Assembly: GCA_965206365.1 (NCBI GenBank)
Contig: CBDBJL010000018.1
Coordinates: forward strand, 1 to 64,000
Direction: 5' to 3'
Length of the DNA stretch: 64,000 bases
Origin: CBDBJL01 sp965206365
Lineage (GTDB): Bacteria > Pseudomonadota > Alphaproteobacteria > JABAAW01 > JAHZMA01
Shown: positions 8,136-17,253 of the stretch, piece after piece
How the letters are laid out: every line of letters begins with the position of its first letter
Position numbering within the stretch: the stretch's first letter is position 1
Made by a program: the position numbers and the translations under genes
Notes under the pieces: model-generated
Databases searched by the model: none
What the model was told of the DNA's origin: nothing
Seen by the model: only the letters and a program-made list of their open reading frames with translations

Positions 8136-9605
8136 CTATAATTGTAGGGATAGGCAAATATATTTAAGTTCGGTATAATCTTCCAAGCCATGGCGCGAGC
8201 CCTCACGCCCTAACCCCGATTGTTTAATTCCACCAAAAGGTGCGACTTCAGTAGAAATAATGCCGGTATTAACACCAACAATGCCATATTCTAAAGCCTC
8301 TGCAACGCGAAACACCCGCCCCAAATCGCGGGCATAAAAATAACTTGCCAAACCAAAAATCGTATTATTGGCTTGCGCAATCACATCATCTTCATCGCTA
8401 AACTTAAATAACGGTGCAAGCGGACCAAAAGTTTCCTCAGTGGCAACTTTCATATTCCGAGTAACATCGGTTAAAATAGTTGGGCAAAAATATTGCTTGC
8501 CTTGGCTATGGCAATCGCCACCGGTAATAATTTTCGCGCCTTGTGATACTGCATCGGCAATATGCGCTTTAACTTTCAAAACAGCTTGACGATTAATTAA
8601 AGGCCCCTGCTGCGAGTTGGGATCTAACCGATCTCCAATTTTTAAAGTTTCTACGCGATTTTTTAATTTTTCAGCAAATTCATCATATATTTTTTCCTGG
8701 ATATAAAGTCGATTGGCGCAAACACAAGTTTGCCCTGAATTGCGGAATTTTGAAAGTATTGCCCCTTCTATGGCTTCATCGATATCGGCATCGTCAAAAA
8801 CAATAAAGGGCGCGTTACCGCCTAATTCTAAAGATAATTTTTGAATCGTATCGGCTGATTGCTTAAATAAAATACGCCCCACTTCGGTAGAACCGGTAAA
8901 GCTAAGCTTCCGTACTTTATGATTGGTACAAAATTCTATACCAATATCGGAAGAATTGCCGGTAACTACATTAAAAACACCCTTAGGAATGCCGGCCAAA
9001 TCGGCAGCATAGGCAAGTGCAAAAGCCGAAAAAGGAGTTTCCGCTGCTGGGCGCAAAACCATAGTGCAACCTGCCGCCAATGCAGGAGCGACCTTACGCG
9101 TCACCATGGCATTGGGAAAATTCCAAGGCGTGATCGCTGCGGTAACGCCAATTGGTTGACGGATCACCATAATCCGTTTATTTTGCATATGTCCGGGTAC
9201 GATTTCACCATAAACCCGTTTTGCCTCCTCGGCAAACCATTCAATAAAACTGGCACCATAAGCAATTTCACCGCGCGCCTCGGTGATTGGTTTTCCCATC
9301 TCGCCAGATAAGATTTGCGCTAATTCTTCTTGATTATCCATTAAAATTTGATACCATTTTCGCATCAAATTTGCGCGTTCTTTTGCTGTTTTCCCACGCC
9401 ATGCGGGCAAGGCATCTGTGGCGTTATTGATTGCCATTTTAATTTGTGCCTGGCTTAATTTTGGAACCTGTGCGATCTGTTCACCGGTTGCTGGGTTGAT
9501 CACGGAAATAACCGACCCATCATCCGCTTGGATCCATTCACCATTAACATAGCAACCAGTTTTGAAAAATTGAGATTTTTGATAATCATTGGCTGAAATT
9601 GGCAT
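8136..9605 (-). CDS. gabD: Succinate-semialdehyde dehydrogenase (NADP-type)
   Basis: Oxidises succinate semialdehyde to succinate in the GABA shunt. The length of 489 residues is typical of GabD. Visible residues include Asn163 in PWNFP, Glu260 in LELGG and catalytic Cys294 in SGQTCVCANR. The C-terminal GGIKQSGLGREGSRHGLEDY is typical of GabD and unlike BetB. The usually conserved cofactor-contacting Lys of the KPA motif is replaced by Arg185 (VLRPAAETP). The gene is monocistronic, with an AAGGAG site just upstream of ATG 9605. It could act on glutarate semialdehyde instead. Confidence 0.85.
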   Translation of the reverse strand: MPISANDYQKSQFFKTGCYVNGEWIQADDGSVISVINPATGEQIAQVPKLSQAQIKMAINNATDALPAWRGKTAKERANLMRKWYQILMDNQEELAQILSGEMGKPITEARGEIAYGASFIEWFAEEAKRVYGEIVPGHMQNKRIMVIRQPIGVTAAITPWNFPNAMVTRKVAPALAAGCTMVLRPAAETPFSAFALAYAADLAGIPKGVFNVVTGNSSDIGIEFCTNHKVRKLSFTGSTEVGRILFKQSADTIQKLSLELGGNAPFIVFDDADIDEAIEGAILSKFRNSGQTCVCANRLYIQEKIYDEFAEKLKNRVETLKIGDRLDPNSQQGPLINRQAVLKVKAHIADAVSQGAKIITGGDCHSQGKQYFCPTILTDVTRNMKVATEETFGPLAPLFKFSDEDDVIAQANNTIFGLASYFYARDLGRVFRVAEALEYGIVGVNTGIISTEVAPFGGIKQSGLGREGSRHGLEDYTELKYICLSLQL

Positions 9606-10123
9606 AAGAACTCCTTAAAATTCAAAAGAATGATAAAAATAATACAATCATTCACAGTTTAATAACTTAAGATCGCAATCTGGCAAAATCATAAAAGCTA
9701 TCGAAATAACCGTAGTTAGAAATAACTAGCTGAGAATTTTTTAACACCGATTAAGTATGATCAAGATAAAAAGTTTTTACGTTAATGTCAAATTTTAACC
9801 TTTCCTTAGGGCGAATATTCATATTGGTGATGCATCCAGTGATCCTTAGCTTGAGAAAATAGGTTTTCTGTCACTCTAAATTTGTAAAATTTTCTTGCGA
9901 TAGCCCCTTAACCCTCGCTTCACAATAGGAAAAAAGAAAACATGAAAAATGCCACATATTGATAAAAACTTTATCGGTGTCATTCCTGAGAAACCAAATT
10001 AAGATAAAAATTACTGCGAAAATATATTATTATGGTTTATTGCAAGAGGTAATATGATTTGAGTAAACATGGCAGTCAAAACCATCTTAAGGTGGCAGTT
10101 TAATGATGATTGAAATCTAAATA
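9606..10123. other. Gene-free gap
   Basis: Region upstream of gabD. It contains the gabD promoter zone and AT-rich sequence. I find no open frame of note. Confidence 0.4.
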
Positions 10124-10400
10124 TTACCGGGGATATTTATCCCAAGTTTTTCCGTGCCAGAGCTTGCTTTTTCCCTACCCGATTTCCGCGGTAATCATGC
10201 GCGCTCCATTGCTAAAAAAAAGAATTTAGTTCCGCTTTTCTGGCAAGCATCATAAATTTTAGCCACCCATTCATTCTACATTTTTCGCGCGTTATTTCCA
10301 CTTTCCCCGCCAATAATGCCCAATTCATACCATGCAAATTTGGCTGGCTTATTCGCCCTATAAGTGGCTTGAACGATAATTTCTCGAATATGGTAAATTC
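10124..10400 (-). pseudogene. DUF5131-family protein remnant (C-terminal half)
   Basis: Minus-strand frames read ELGIIGGESGNNARKM, a TAG, NEWVAKIYDACQKSGTKFFF, then after a shift QWSAHDYRGNRVGKK and LWHGKTWDKYP. These correspond in order to the VGGESG, CxxxGxxFFFKQWG, NRVGKK and LLDGRTWDEMP segments of phage DUF5131 (Gp37/Gp68-like) proteins. The N-terminal cysteine region is absent. It is broken by a stop and frameshifts. Confidence 0.6.
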
Positions 10401-11054
10401 ACGATTTCACATCGTTATTTTCTACGCTCGTCCTGTATCAAATTTGGGGTGGAATTTATATCGGAAATGTTGTCTAAAAATTTAATTATCAGTGACGGGC
10501 GTTTCGTTTTGCTTTGAGCACTCATAATCGTCTACAATAGAACAACCTACAACAAAATTACCCCCCATAAGTTGTTGATTCATTAGATTTTTATTAGAAT
10601 TTTTGCTTGCGGTATCAATTGAAATAATTTTGTGAATATATTGCCTTTTGTTTCAATTTAGCAAAAAACCCCCCGCCATTATATCTTAAGGGGGGACACA
10701 CTTCATCGATTTTGCAACAAAACCTTCGGCCTTGTTAAAATGGGAATTTATAATCATCCATTGAGGCGGGGGGTTCAAGGAAAATCATTGCTTAAAAGCT
10801 CTTTGATTATGGCTTTTTGATAGCCATAATCGTGGATATCTGAGGCAGCAAAATAATTAGCTAAGGTTTCCCATATAAGCATGTTCGCAAGCACGTTTTT
10901 TGGGTGAAATAACATATATTTCATCAAGGTGCGCATCGGTCATTTCGGGGTAGGAAAAATGATTTTTGTGATATCGGACCATAAATTTCTCTCATCTACG
11001 GATCTAGAAACGGTAGAAAACAATTACTAATGTTGATCGTGGCGACTGGTCAAA
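10401..11054. other. Decayed accessory DNA without intact gene
   Basis: Minus-strand fragments are readable, for example VLANMLIWETLANYFAASD at about 10800-10900 and a short tail AKSMKCVPP ending at a stop inside a terminator near 10690. No complete gene can be supported. Confidence 0.4.
10664..10696 (-). terminator. Rho-independent terminator at the end of a relic gene
   Basis: On the minus strand, six C and six G form a stem around an AT-rich loop containing TTAAGATATAA, followed by six T. The stop codon of a relic frame (ending KSMKCVPP) lies inside the structure. A closely related copy is on the plus strand at 19519-19547. Confidence 0.6.
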
Positions 11055-11582
11055 ATGTTGCAACTGCAGATTATTGTGTGGGCGGATGCCTGTTTGGATG
11101 CAATTTTACGTGAACTTGGTTGCCGTTTAGAAATTATCACCCCCGAAAATGATAGCATTGCACTTTCTGCGCCGAAAAAACAGATAACACCTTCACGCAA
11201 TGTTGAATTACGGGGTTTAACCCCCTGCGGCGGTGGCGAATGGTTTGAATTTGATCATGGTAGAATTCAAGCCAAATGCCCCTCAGACATCGATGATCCC
11301 GATGCTTTTGCGATTATTACCAAAGGAAAATCATTACAATTTTTTGGTATTTGGGATGGGTTTCTTTGCTTTTGTTCGCAAAATACAAAATCAAATATTG
11401 GCGATATTTGCATGATTGAGCGTTAGGATGGCTTAACCACAATGAAAAAACTTGTTTTTCAAGATAAAATATCTCGGCTTTTTGTGGGATACGAGAAGCC
11501 TGAAAAGAATAATGAGGGCGATTTCACTCAAAAATTGCTACATGTTAAAATGGACCCAGACGTGATAAAACGGCTACTTTAG
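11055..11582 (+). pseudogene. S24/LexA-like phage repressor fragment
   Basis: The C-terminal half of a phage repressor with an S24 peptidase fold. DDPDAFAIITKGKSLQFFGI matches the region around the catalytic Ser (G-x-S-M/L), and GFLCFCSQNTKSNIGDICMIER is typical of the following strand. An in-frame TAG at 11425-11427 interrupts ER-DGLTTMKKL, after which the same frame continues to 11582. The N-terminal DNA-binding domain is not readable upstream. It is part of the decayed prophage region. Confidence 0.55.
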
Positions 11583-11706
11583 GTAATGCACATCATCACC
11601 CGCCCTGTTTTTAGATAATGCATCATTTTTTGGAACCATATTTCTTGCGTGCTGAAAAAAACCAGTATCATTTCAAAAAATTAATTACATTTATAAAGGA
11701 AAAATT

Positions 11707-12100
11707 ATGAAATCTGGAGATGTTACGCGAAAAGTAATTTTATATTTGGCAGGAATTGCAGGAATAACGTTTTTCTCATTTTCAGGATCACTAACAGGGC
11801 TATTAGTTGGTGGTTTTTTTGGTATTTTATTAGAATCAATCACCATGAAGCATGGTGCCTATACAGGTGCAACAATAGGTAGCTTTGTGCTATTGGCTGA
11901 TTTGTTGTGGTTTTGTACATGGAAAAAGGTTACCTCGATTTTTTGGATATATATCCAAAAAATGTACTTTATAGCTTATATGTACTAGCTGTTATTATAC
12001 CATTAATGGTTACGGCTTACTGGATTTCTATATAGAAAACAAAGAATTGGCTTATTTTATACAAGAAAAAATTAATCCAAGTATAAAAAAATTACTATAA
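11707..12100 (+). pseudogene. Small polytopic membrane protein, frameshifted
   Basis: Starts at ATG 11707 after an AAAGGA site. Residues 10-75 contain two or three hydrophobic glycine-rich helices. The frame shifts near 11930 (the better continuation is YLDFLDIYPKNVLYSLYVLA plus another membrane helix) and again near 12025 (continuation FYIENKELAYFIQEKINPS, stop 12098-12100). Without correction it gives 93 residues. It lies 18 bp upstream of the 308-residue gene, suggesting an operon. I do not recognise the family. Confidence 0.5.
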
Positions 12101-12118
12101 TTATAAAGGAAGAAAAAT

Positions 12119-13045
12119 ATGGTAAAAAAGAAAGATTTAACGCCGGAACAGATTAAAAAACGAAATATATTCAATTTGTGTACAGGTGTTTTTCTAGTTG
12201 TATTATTTCTTTTTAATATCTTTTATGGCGATACAAAAACGCCCGAAGAGTCGCTAATTAAATCAGAATTCCATATTTCAGATGAGCCTTTTAAAGAAAT
12301 ATCTTTTGCAGATTCTTCGCCATTTGAAATTGGCAAAAGCTATGGCGCGGAAGAAACGAAAAAACTGGGTCTCATATTTAGCGAAATTACATTCTTTGAC
12401 GACACTCTTAAAGCGCAAACAATCCAAGCGGATAGCTTTGTTTGTTCCTTTAGCTTTAATAATCCTAATAACATTACGGGTGTAGAAATGTTAGATAAGG
12501 CAATACAACATAAGGATAAGGATTTAATAGAGCATATTTTAGATAAGAAAATATGTGTTAAAACTACCAAAGATACTCCCTATCTTTACAGCAACACAGG
12601 AACCACTAGTTGGCGGAATGGTGAAGAAATATCACCTATAAATGTTTTTTACAAGGGTTATGTGGTCAATTCAGAAAATCATTTGCAATCTATTACTATT
12701 TCGGCTTTCACCAAACAAATTACAGATATTTTAGCTGGAAAATATTCCCCCGCTACCAAGATTTTCCGTAAAAACGATATCATGTGTGCGCCATCGGCTG
12801 ATTTTAACGATTTAACACGTGGTACGACCAGAGAAAGCTATGAAAAACAGCTTAAGGCTTTTCACAAATTAATTGCTGATGGTGCATGCCAATATTGGCA
12901 AAAAGAGGGTACGTTGTTCTCATTTATTACGGGGATACATTCGTTTAATTTCATTTTAGTTTACGATGATGAAGGCGCATTTTTTACAAATCATCTTGTT
13001 TTTTCAGAAAATAACGCTCATCTTAAAAAACACGTAAAGAATTAA
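12119..13045 (+). CDS. Hypothetical single-pass membrane protein, 308 residues
   Basis: Not recognised. Start ATG 12119 follows a GGAAG site. A charged N-terminus is followed by one hydrophobic helix at about residues 17-36, then a soluble domain of ~270 residues that would lie in the periplasm (N-in orientation by positive residues). It contains at least five cysteines but no obvious catalytic motif. The upstream gene is a small membrane protein, now frameshifted. It is one of few intact frames in the island, so it may be cargo kept by selection. Confidence 0.6.
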   Translation: MVKKKDLTPEQIKKRNIFNLCTGVFLVVLFLFNIFYGDTKTPEESLIKSEFHISDEPFKEISFADSSPFEIGKSYGAEETKKLGLIFSEITFFDDTLKAQTIQADSFVCSFSFNNPNNITGVEMLDKAIQHKDKDLIEHILDKKICVKTTKDTPYLYSNTGTTSWRNGEEISPINVFYKGYVVNSENHLQSITISAFTKQITDILAGKYSPATKIFRKNDIMCAPSADFNDLTRGTTRESYEKQLKAFHKLIADGACQYWQKEGTLFSFITGIHSFNFILVYDDEGAFFTNHLVFSENNAHLKKHVKN

Positions 13046-13271
13046 ATTCAGCTGATGCCCCCCTCATCGTTTTTACCTTAAAGATATTTGAGATCTACCG
13101 AATAGCTGTCCTGCTTTTAACTGAAAGGTTAGTGCCATCAACCATATCATATCCATTTTGCCCGCGGAGGGCACCGTGCAACCACACGCGAATATGCTTA
13201 AAATACCCTGATTTAATTAAAAATCAATTAAAATAAAAGGTAAAATGCAATATTATTTTGCATTATTAACT
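13046..13271. other. Gene-free gap
   Basis: No gene is supported. A short hairpin (aatgcaa/ttgcatt) near 13236-13262 may be a weak terminator. Confidence 0.3.
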
Positions 13272-13376
13272 TCATTTATCACCAATTTCTTGATTAAGAT
13301 CATAGAGTTGAATCTTCACCGCGGCATAAATTATCCCAAACATATCTCTAACCGCCTCTTTTGTTGCCAAATCCAT
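13272..13376 (-). CDS. Very small ORF, hypothetical (phage-like)
   Basis: 34 residues, starting MDLATKEAVRDMFGIIYAAV, with a purine-rich GGTAAGAG segment upstream of ATG 13376. It is helical and may be a fragment of a phage regulatory protein. It has no family recognition and weak support. Confidence 0.25.
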   Translation of the reverse strand: MDLATKEAVRDMFGIIYAAVKIQLYDLNQEIGDK

Positions 13377-13394
13377 CACTCTTACCAAAAATAG

Positions 13395-13785
13395 TCAAGT
13401 ATCTTCATCTATTTGATGGAGGAAATTGCGATCGATTAGCAATTCATCGGCTAAAATTTGCTCTTCAATATACGCGTTATCGCAGTAGATCGTAATCGCG
13501 CGCGGGTAATAATTATGGTGCACGGTTATAAATACCATGCTTTCTGGATCCTCGCCCCGATTAAAGGGCTCGCCAATACTAACAGAGGGGATGTTTGGGT
13601 ATTTTTTATTACATTTTTTATTAAAATGGCATCGTGCCATTGGGTGAAAATGCGTTTAATTGGTTCGCTTGGTTCGATATCGCCGGCTTCCCATCGTCGA
13701 ATAGCCCTGTCGTTTGTGAGGCCAAGAAGTTTGGCTAGTTGATTTTGGCTAGCTCTAATGCCAAGCGGATCGCTTTATAATTCAT
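13395..13785 (-). pseudogene. XRE-type helix-turn-helix regulator, frameshifted
   Basis: Starts MNYKAIRLALE at ATG 13785, then a shift leads into QNQLAKLLGLTNDRAIRRWE, a clear helix-turn-helix of the XRE type, and EPSEPIKRIFTQWHDA. A further shift near 13620 joins an 81-residue frame ending at 13395. Its ATG overlaps the stop of the upstream 87-residue gene (ATGA), the arrangement typical of coupled regulator pairs. Phage repressor or antitoxin roles are possible; it is not functional as written. Confidence 0.5.
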
Positions 13786-14045
13786 TTTTGTCTCATTTCA
13801 TTCAGAATCCAGCGCAATTGCTTAGATCGGTTTTTAATTTTTTTTAGGAAAAGGTAGTCTTTATGGTAAATTACAAGGGTAATTACTCGTTTCTTTTCAG
13901 AACTATCCTCATAGAAAGCCCCTTGAAATTTTTCAGGGTTATCGCGATAAAAATCAACAATTTTTTCCCGTGTAATTCCCAAAATTTGAGAGAATGTTCT
14001 CTCAGTTCCTTCTGTAAAATTAAACGATGTTGTTTTGAGTTCCAT
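13782..14045 (-). CDS. Hypothetical small protein upstream of XRE regulator
   Basis: 87 residues, starting MELKTTSFNFTEGTERTFSQ. It is basic at the C-terminus (KKIKNRSKQLRWILNEMRQK) and has no cysteine. An AGG site lies 9 nt before the ATG. Its stop overlaps the start of the XRE pseudogene. The size and coupling resemble toxin-antitoxin pairs, but I do not recognise a toxin family. Confidence 0.45.
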   Translation of the reverse strand: MELKTTSFNFTEGTERTFSQILGITREKIVDFYRDNPEKFQGAFYEDSSEKKRVITLVIYHKDYLFLKKIKNRSKQLRWILNEMRQK

Positions 14046-14205
14046 TAAAAATACCTAACTTGATTCTCCAAATTTTATATTAATAGTAATTCAATCCCCG
14101 TAACTATCTTTTTTTGAGGTGATAGTACCCGTTCCATAAATTAGGGGTTGTCAACAAAAATATAATAAAAATATCTTTTTTTAAAAAAGCCTTTTATATG
14201 GATAT

Positions 14206-14236
14206 TTGACAAATGATCAAGCTATTTGCATAGAAT
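14206..14236 (+). promoter_or_regulatory. Candidate promoter upstream of MuF gene
   Basis: TTGACA at 14206-14211 and TAGAAT at 14231-14236, with a 19-bp spacer (longer than ideal). Confidence 0.3.
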
Positions 14237-14364
14237 CAAACTATGATTTTCCTTTGCACGGAAATGGCTGTTTTGCTTGGCGATAAAGATAATCATGTAG
14301 CGGTTCGGGCGAATGGAGCGAGATTTGGCAACAACAGCACGATACCGCCTTCACCGTTGCCGGG

Positions 14365-15855
14365 GTGATGAATGATGATCTGCTTGGTGATTTAAAAAAT
14401 GCGGTAATTAAGGCCCAGGCAGCTGGCAAAACCCTAGAAGATTTTCGCAGTGAATTCGATGATATTATCGCCAAACGTGGCTGGTTCACCGATAAATTAA
14501 AATCAGCTAGCTATAAAAGATGGCGCACCCGGGTTATCTACGATACTAATTTGCGCCAAAGTTATAGCGCAGGCAAGCTTGCCCAAGCCAAAAGGCTAGA
14601 TCGCAAATATGCGCGCTATGTGGCTATTCAAGATGAACGCGGGCGCAAAACCCATCAAGCTTGGCACGGCACAATTCTACCCATCGATAATCCGTGGTGG
14701 GATACCCACACCCCTATGAATGGTTGGGGCTGCCGATGCTATGTATCGTACCTTACCAAAGCGCAAGCGCAATTCTATTTGGGCGATAAGGATCCTGATG
14801 CCCAAATTGCCCCGCCGATCCAAATGCAAAGCCAAAGCATTCGCCTGAAATCGGGCGAAGTAAAAATTGTTACAACCCCCAAAGGCATCTCGCCCGGCTT
14901 TAATTATAACCCCGGCGCATCCATTTATAATGCCAAAACTGGCGCGGTAACCAAACTTACCCCAAAAATTGCACCCGTAAAACCCTCAAAAACAACGGCA
15001 TCAGCTCAAGCAGAAAGTATTTTTATACCCCAAAATGCCAAGCCTGCTGAAAAGAAATGGCTAAAAAATAGCTTTGTTACACCGACCGCAGGATTAAATA
15101 CGCTGATTCAAAATATTGACCCTCTTATATATTGCCGTCAGGCAGAAAAAACTGCTGGATATCTTAGAACAAGCATATTTCCAAATGGTAAAAAAACCTA
15201 TGCGGTAGTTGTAGGAAGCGAGAAAAGATTTTCTTCGGAACAGCAAAAACATATATTTCGCCATGAATATGGACATAATATAGATCGTCAAAATAAAAAT
15301 ATATCATTTACTTCATTGCCTGAAGTGAAACAAGATGGGGCAATGTTACGGGCGAATTTTGGCAAAGCAGAAAAATTATTAAATCAAACCATTAAATCAG
15401 AAGGCTGGAATAAAGTGAAACAAGCTGATTTAGAACTGATTTTGCCACAACGAATTTTAGATGATAATACGAGTATTAATGGTAAAGTTTTCAAAAATAT
15501 CGATATTGCCAAGGCGGCTTTTTTAGAAAAAGATTTTAGTATCTTGCTTCCGGTATTAAAGAAACACCAAAAAACCTTAAAGGAAAAGATTGGAACTGTA
15601 GGCGCCGTGCATGATTTATTTGGTAGTATCTTGCCACGCTCGCTTGATGGTATTGGTAATCATAATACGAAATATTACAGGAAATCTCCACTTTATAAAA
15701 TTGACCCAGAAGAATTATTATCTGAGCTATCAACCAGTGAGACTTTTGCAAATTATGTCTCGTTGCGTTATACTGAAGATTCAGAGAAATATATAGAATT
15801 TTTTGCAAGATTTTTACCCAATATTATCCAATCTTTCGAAAAGGTATTAAAATAA
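14365..15855 (+). CDS. MuF-domain phage protein with C-terminal HEYGH metallopeptidase-like domain
   Basis: Residues ~1-180 match the phage Mu gpF head-morphogenesis domain, with QAWHGTILPIDNPWWDTHTP and MNGWGCRC near 95-125. Residues ~215-496 are unrelated to gpF and include H300-E-Y-G-H304, a zinc metallopeptidase-type HExxH motif. MuF proteins with variable C-terminal toxin domains are a described phage polymorphic toxin class; toxicity of this one is inference. The start is GTG 14365 or ATG 14368. Upstream the frame stays open (EIWQQQHDTAFTVAG) to a TAA without a start, so about 40 N-terminal residues present in the other MuF copy are lost. The next gene overlaps by one base and may encode immunity. 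Confidence 0.7.
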   Translation: MMNDDLLGDLKNAVIKAQAAGKTLEDFRSEFDDIIAKRGWFTDKLKSASYKRWRTRVIYDTNLRQSYSAGKLAQAKRLDRKYARYVAIQDERGRKTHQAWHGTILPIDNPWWDTHTPMNGWGCRCYVSYLTKAQAQFYLGDKDPDAQIAPPIQMQSQSIRLKSGEVKIVTTPKGISPGFNYNPGASIYNAKTGAVTKLTPKIAPVKPSKTTASAQAESIFIPQNAKPAEKKWLKNSFVTPTAGLNTLIQNIDPLIYCRQAEKTAGYLRTSIFPNGKKTYAVVVGSEKRFSSEQQKHIFRHEYGHNIDRQNKNISFTSLPEVKQDGAMLRANFGKAEKLLNQTIKSEGWNKVKQADLELILPQRILDDNTSINGKVFKNIDIAKAAFLEKDFSILLPVLKKHQKTLKEKIGTVGAVHDLFGSILPRSLDGIGNHNTKYYRKSPLYKIDPEELLSELSTSETFANYVSLRYTEDSEKYIEFFARFLPNIIQSFEKVLK

Positions 15856-16160
15856 TGGATGATGATGATTTAAAACTTTTTGAGTATGATGATGCGGTTA
15901 GCAGTAAACGATTAACCAAATGCCTTAAGCTTGAAACCGAATATATGGAAAAAAACAAGATTCCTTTTGAAGGTTTTAGCTTAGCCTCGCAATATAATCG
16001 TGGTGGTAGCTATGCGCAAAAGATGCTGAAGAGAATAAATATTCTTTTAGAAACAAAGATTAAAAATAATGAATTGGTTACATTCGAAGAATATATTGCA
16101 TTATTACCTCCTGATATGGTGAAATTTGCGGATAGAGAGCGCAAATATTTTCCTGATTGA
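15855..16160 (+). CDS. Candidate immunity/partner protein of the MuF-HEYGH protein
   Basis: 101 residues, ATG overlapping the MuF stop (TAATG), so translation is probably coupled. It is acidic at the N-terminus (MDDDDLKLFEYDD) and helical throughout, with no signal peptide, no cysteine pair and no recognised family. Position directly after a candidate toxin with tight coupling is the usual place for an immunity gene. A structural or chaperone partner of the phage protein is the alternative. Confidence 0.5.
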   Translation: MDDDDLKLFEYDDAVSSKRLTKCLKLETEYMEKNKIPFEGFSLASQYNRGGSYAQKMLKRINILLETKIKNNELVTFEEYIALLPPDMVKFADRERKYFPD

Positions 16161-16180
16161 GGATAAGAGGATATCCTTGC

Positions 16181-16468
16181 AAGAAGAAGGGTTTGTTTTA
16201 TGCCAAAAAACTGCTTAGCTTTTATCAGAAATATGGTGATGGCTTGGGCGATCTAATGCCCGAATATGAAAGGGTAACGAAAATCCTGAAAGCGATGAAG
16301 GAATGAAATAGCTTGATTTTGATTGCAGATTTGGAAAATAGGCGACTCACTGATATATTTACCTCTGATGAAAACTTAAAATTATTCAATTTACTTCCAA
16401 CAAAAGATCAAAAATATCTAAATAGGCAGAGATATGGGGATTTACTTTATAGGAAGGGGGATAAATAA
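16181..16468 (+). pseudogene. Relic ORF downstream of MuF/immunity pair
   Basis: An open frame reading YAKKLLSFYQKYGDGLGDL is interrupted by TGA at 16304 and continues as SLILIADLENRRLTDIFTSD to TAA 16468. There is no start codon in the first part. It may be a decayed second immunity gene or phage tail fragment; family unknown. Confidence 0.3.
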
Positions 16469-16589
16469 TGGAGGAAGCATATCCGCGATTATACTTCATG
16501 ACGCTATCGGGGCAATTGTACACGGCAAACCTTCAAGCGTTGATGTTAGCATACCCCATCGAACGGAGTTTGTCAAATATTGGATAGTT

Positions 16590-16916
16590 TTACAAAAATC
16601 TATCTTGAAAATCCTGCGTGCATGCTACCAATACGTCAGCTATTGTTCGTGAATTACTGTTTTTTTCAGCTTCTTTAGAAGTTCCGTCAAGACAACCATG
16701 TAGATACAATATATAAGTACTCGTTACCACTTCATTAAAATTAACATTTTTTATTAAGCTTATAAGAGTTACATGATTGCCTACATATTCTCTTCTCCAC
16801 TCCCAATCACTGGAAAGCCACTTTTGAATAGAAACATTAGCAGGTATAGGATTCCTAGCTAAAGCAATATTGCTAATAAATAAAGCACATAAAAAATAGA
16901 AAGATTTTTTTATCAT
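16590..16916 (-). CDS. Small secreted protein, hypothetical
   Basis: 108 residues with a clear Sec signal peptide (MIKKSFYFLCALFISNIALA) and a strong GGAGG site 10 nt before ATG 16916. The mature part is ~88 residues with two cysteines near the C-terminus (HGCLDG and VACTQD) that could form a disulphide in the periplasm. Family not recognised; a Rap1a/Tai-like periplasmic immunity protein is a speculative possibility from size, location and cysteine spacing. It lies antisense to nothing coding and is the only intact minus-strand gene nearby. Confidence 0.55.
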   Translation of the reverse strand: MIKKSFYFLCALFISNIALARNPIPANVSIQKWLSSDWEWRREYVGNHVTLISLIKNVNFNEVVTSTYILYLHGCLDGTSKEAEKNSNSRTIADVLVACTQDFQDRFL

Positions 16917-16919
16917 AAT

Positions 16920-17252
16920 TAATAACCTCCATTAAACAAATGGCTGCTCCTAACAGGCGAAATAAAAATAGGCAGTTAAAAATTTGTTAAAGGCTTAAAA
17001 ACTAGTAGAATTTAAGAAAAAGATAGCTATTCATCGTGGCGACAAAAGATAAAGTTTTGTGATTTGTTAAATTCTGTGAGAAAAAGATTGACCGATTCTT
17101 GGAAACCTTATAGAGTAAAATTGGGACTAGCAATCCTTAAAACACAAAGCGGTACGCTAAACGAAAATAGCAATCTTTATACATTGTTGATGGGTGGTGT
17201 CTGCGAAATAAGGCGATTTATCGCACGAATAAGCAGGTTCTCTCTTTGTGTG
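16920..17252. other. Gap without supported gene
   Basis: A 71-residue plus-strand frame at 17064-17279 runs into a hairpin and shows no family resemblance. I do not support it as a gene. Confidence 0.35.
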
Positions 17253-17253
17253 G

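Noticed and set aside
8136..9605. Betaine aldehyde dehydrogenase (betB) near betA and choXWV
   Set aside because: The active-site segment SGQTCVCANR and C-terminal GGIKQSGLGREGS are of GabD type, and the gene is 5 kb from betA.
10664..10790. CRISPR-like or G-rich repeat structure
   Set aside because: C/G runs form a single terminator hairpin; there is no regularly spaced repeat.
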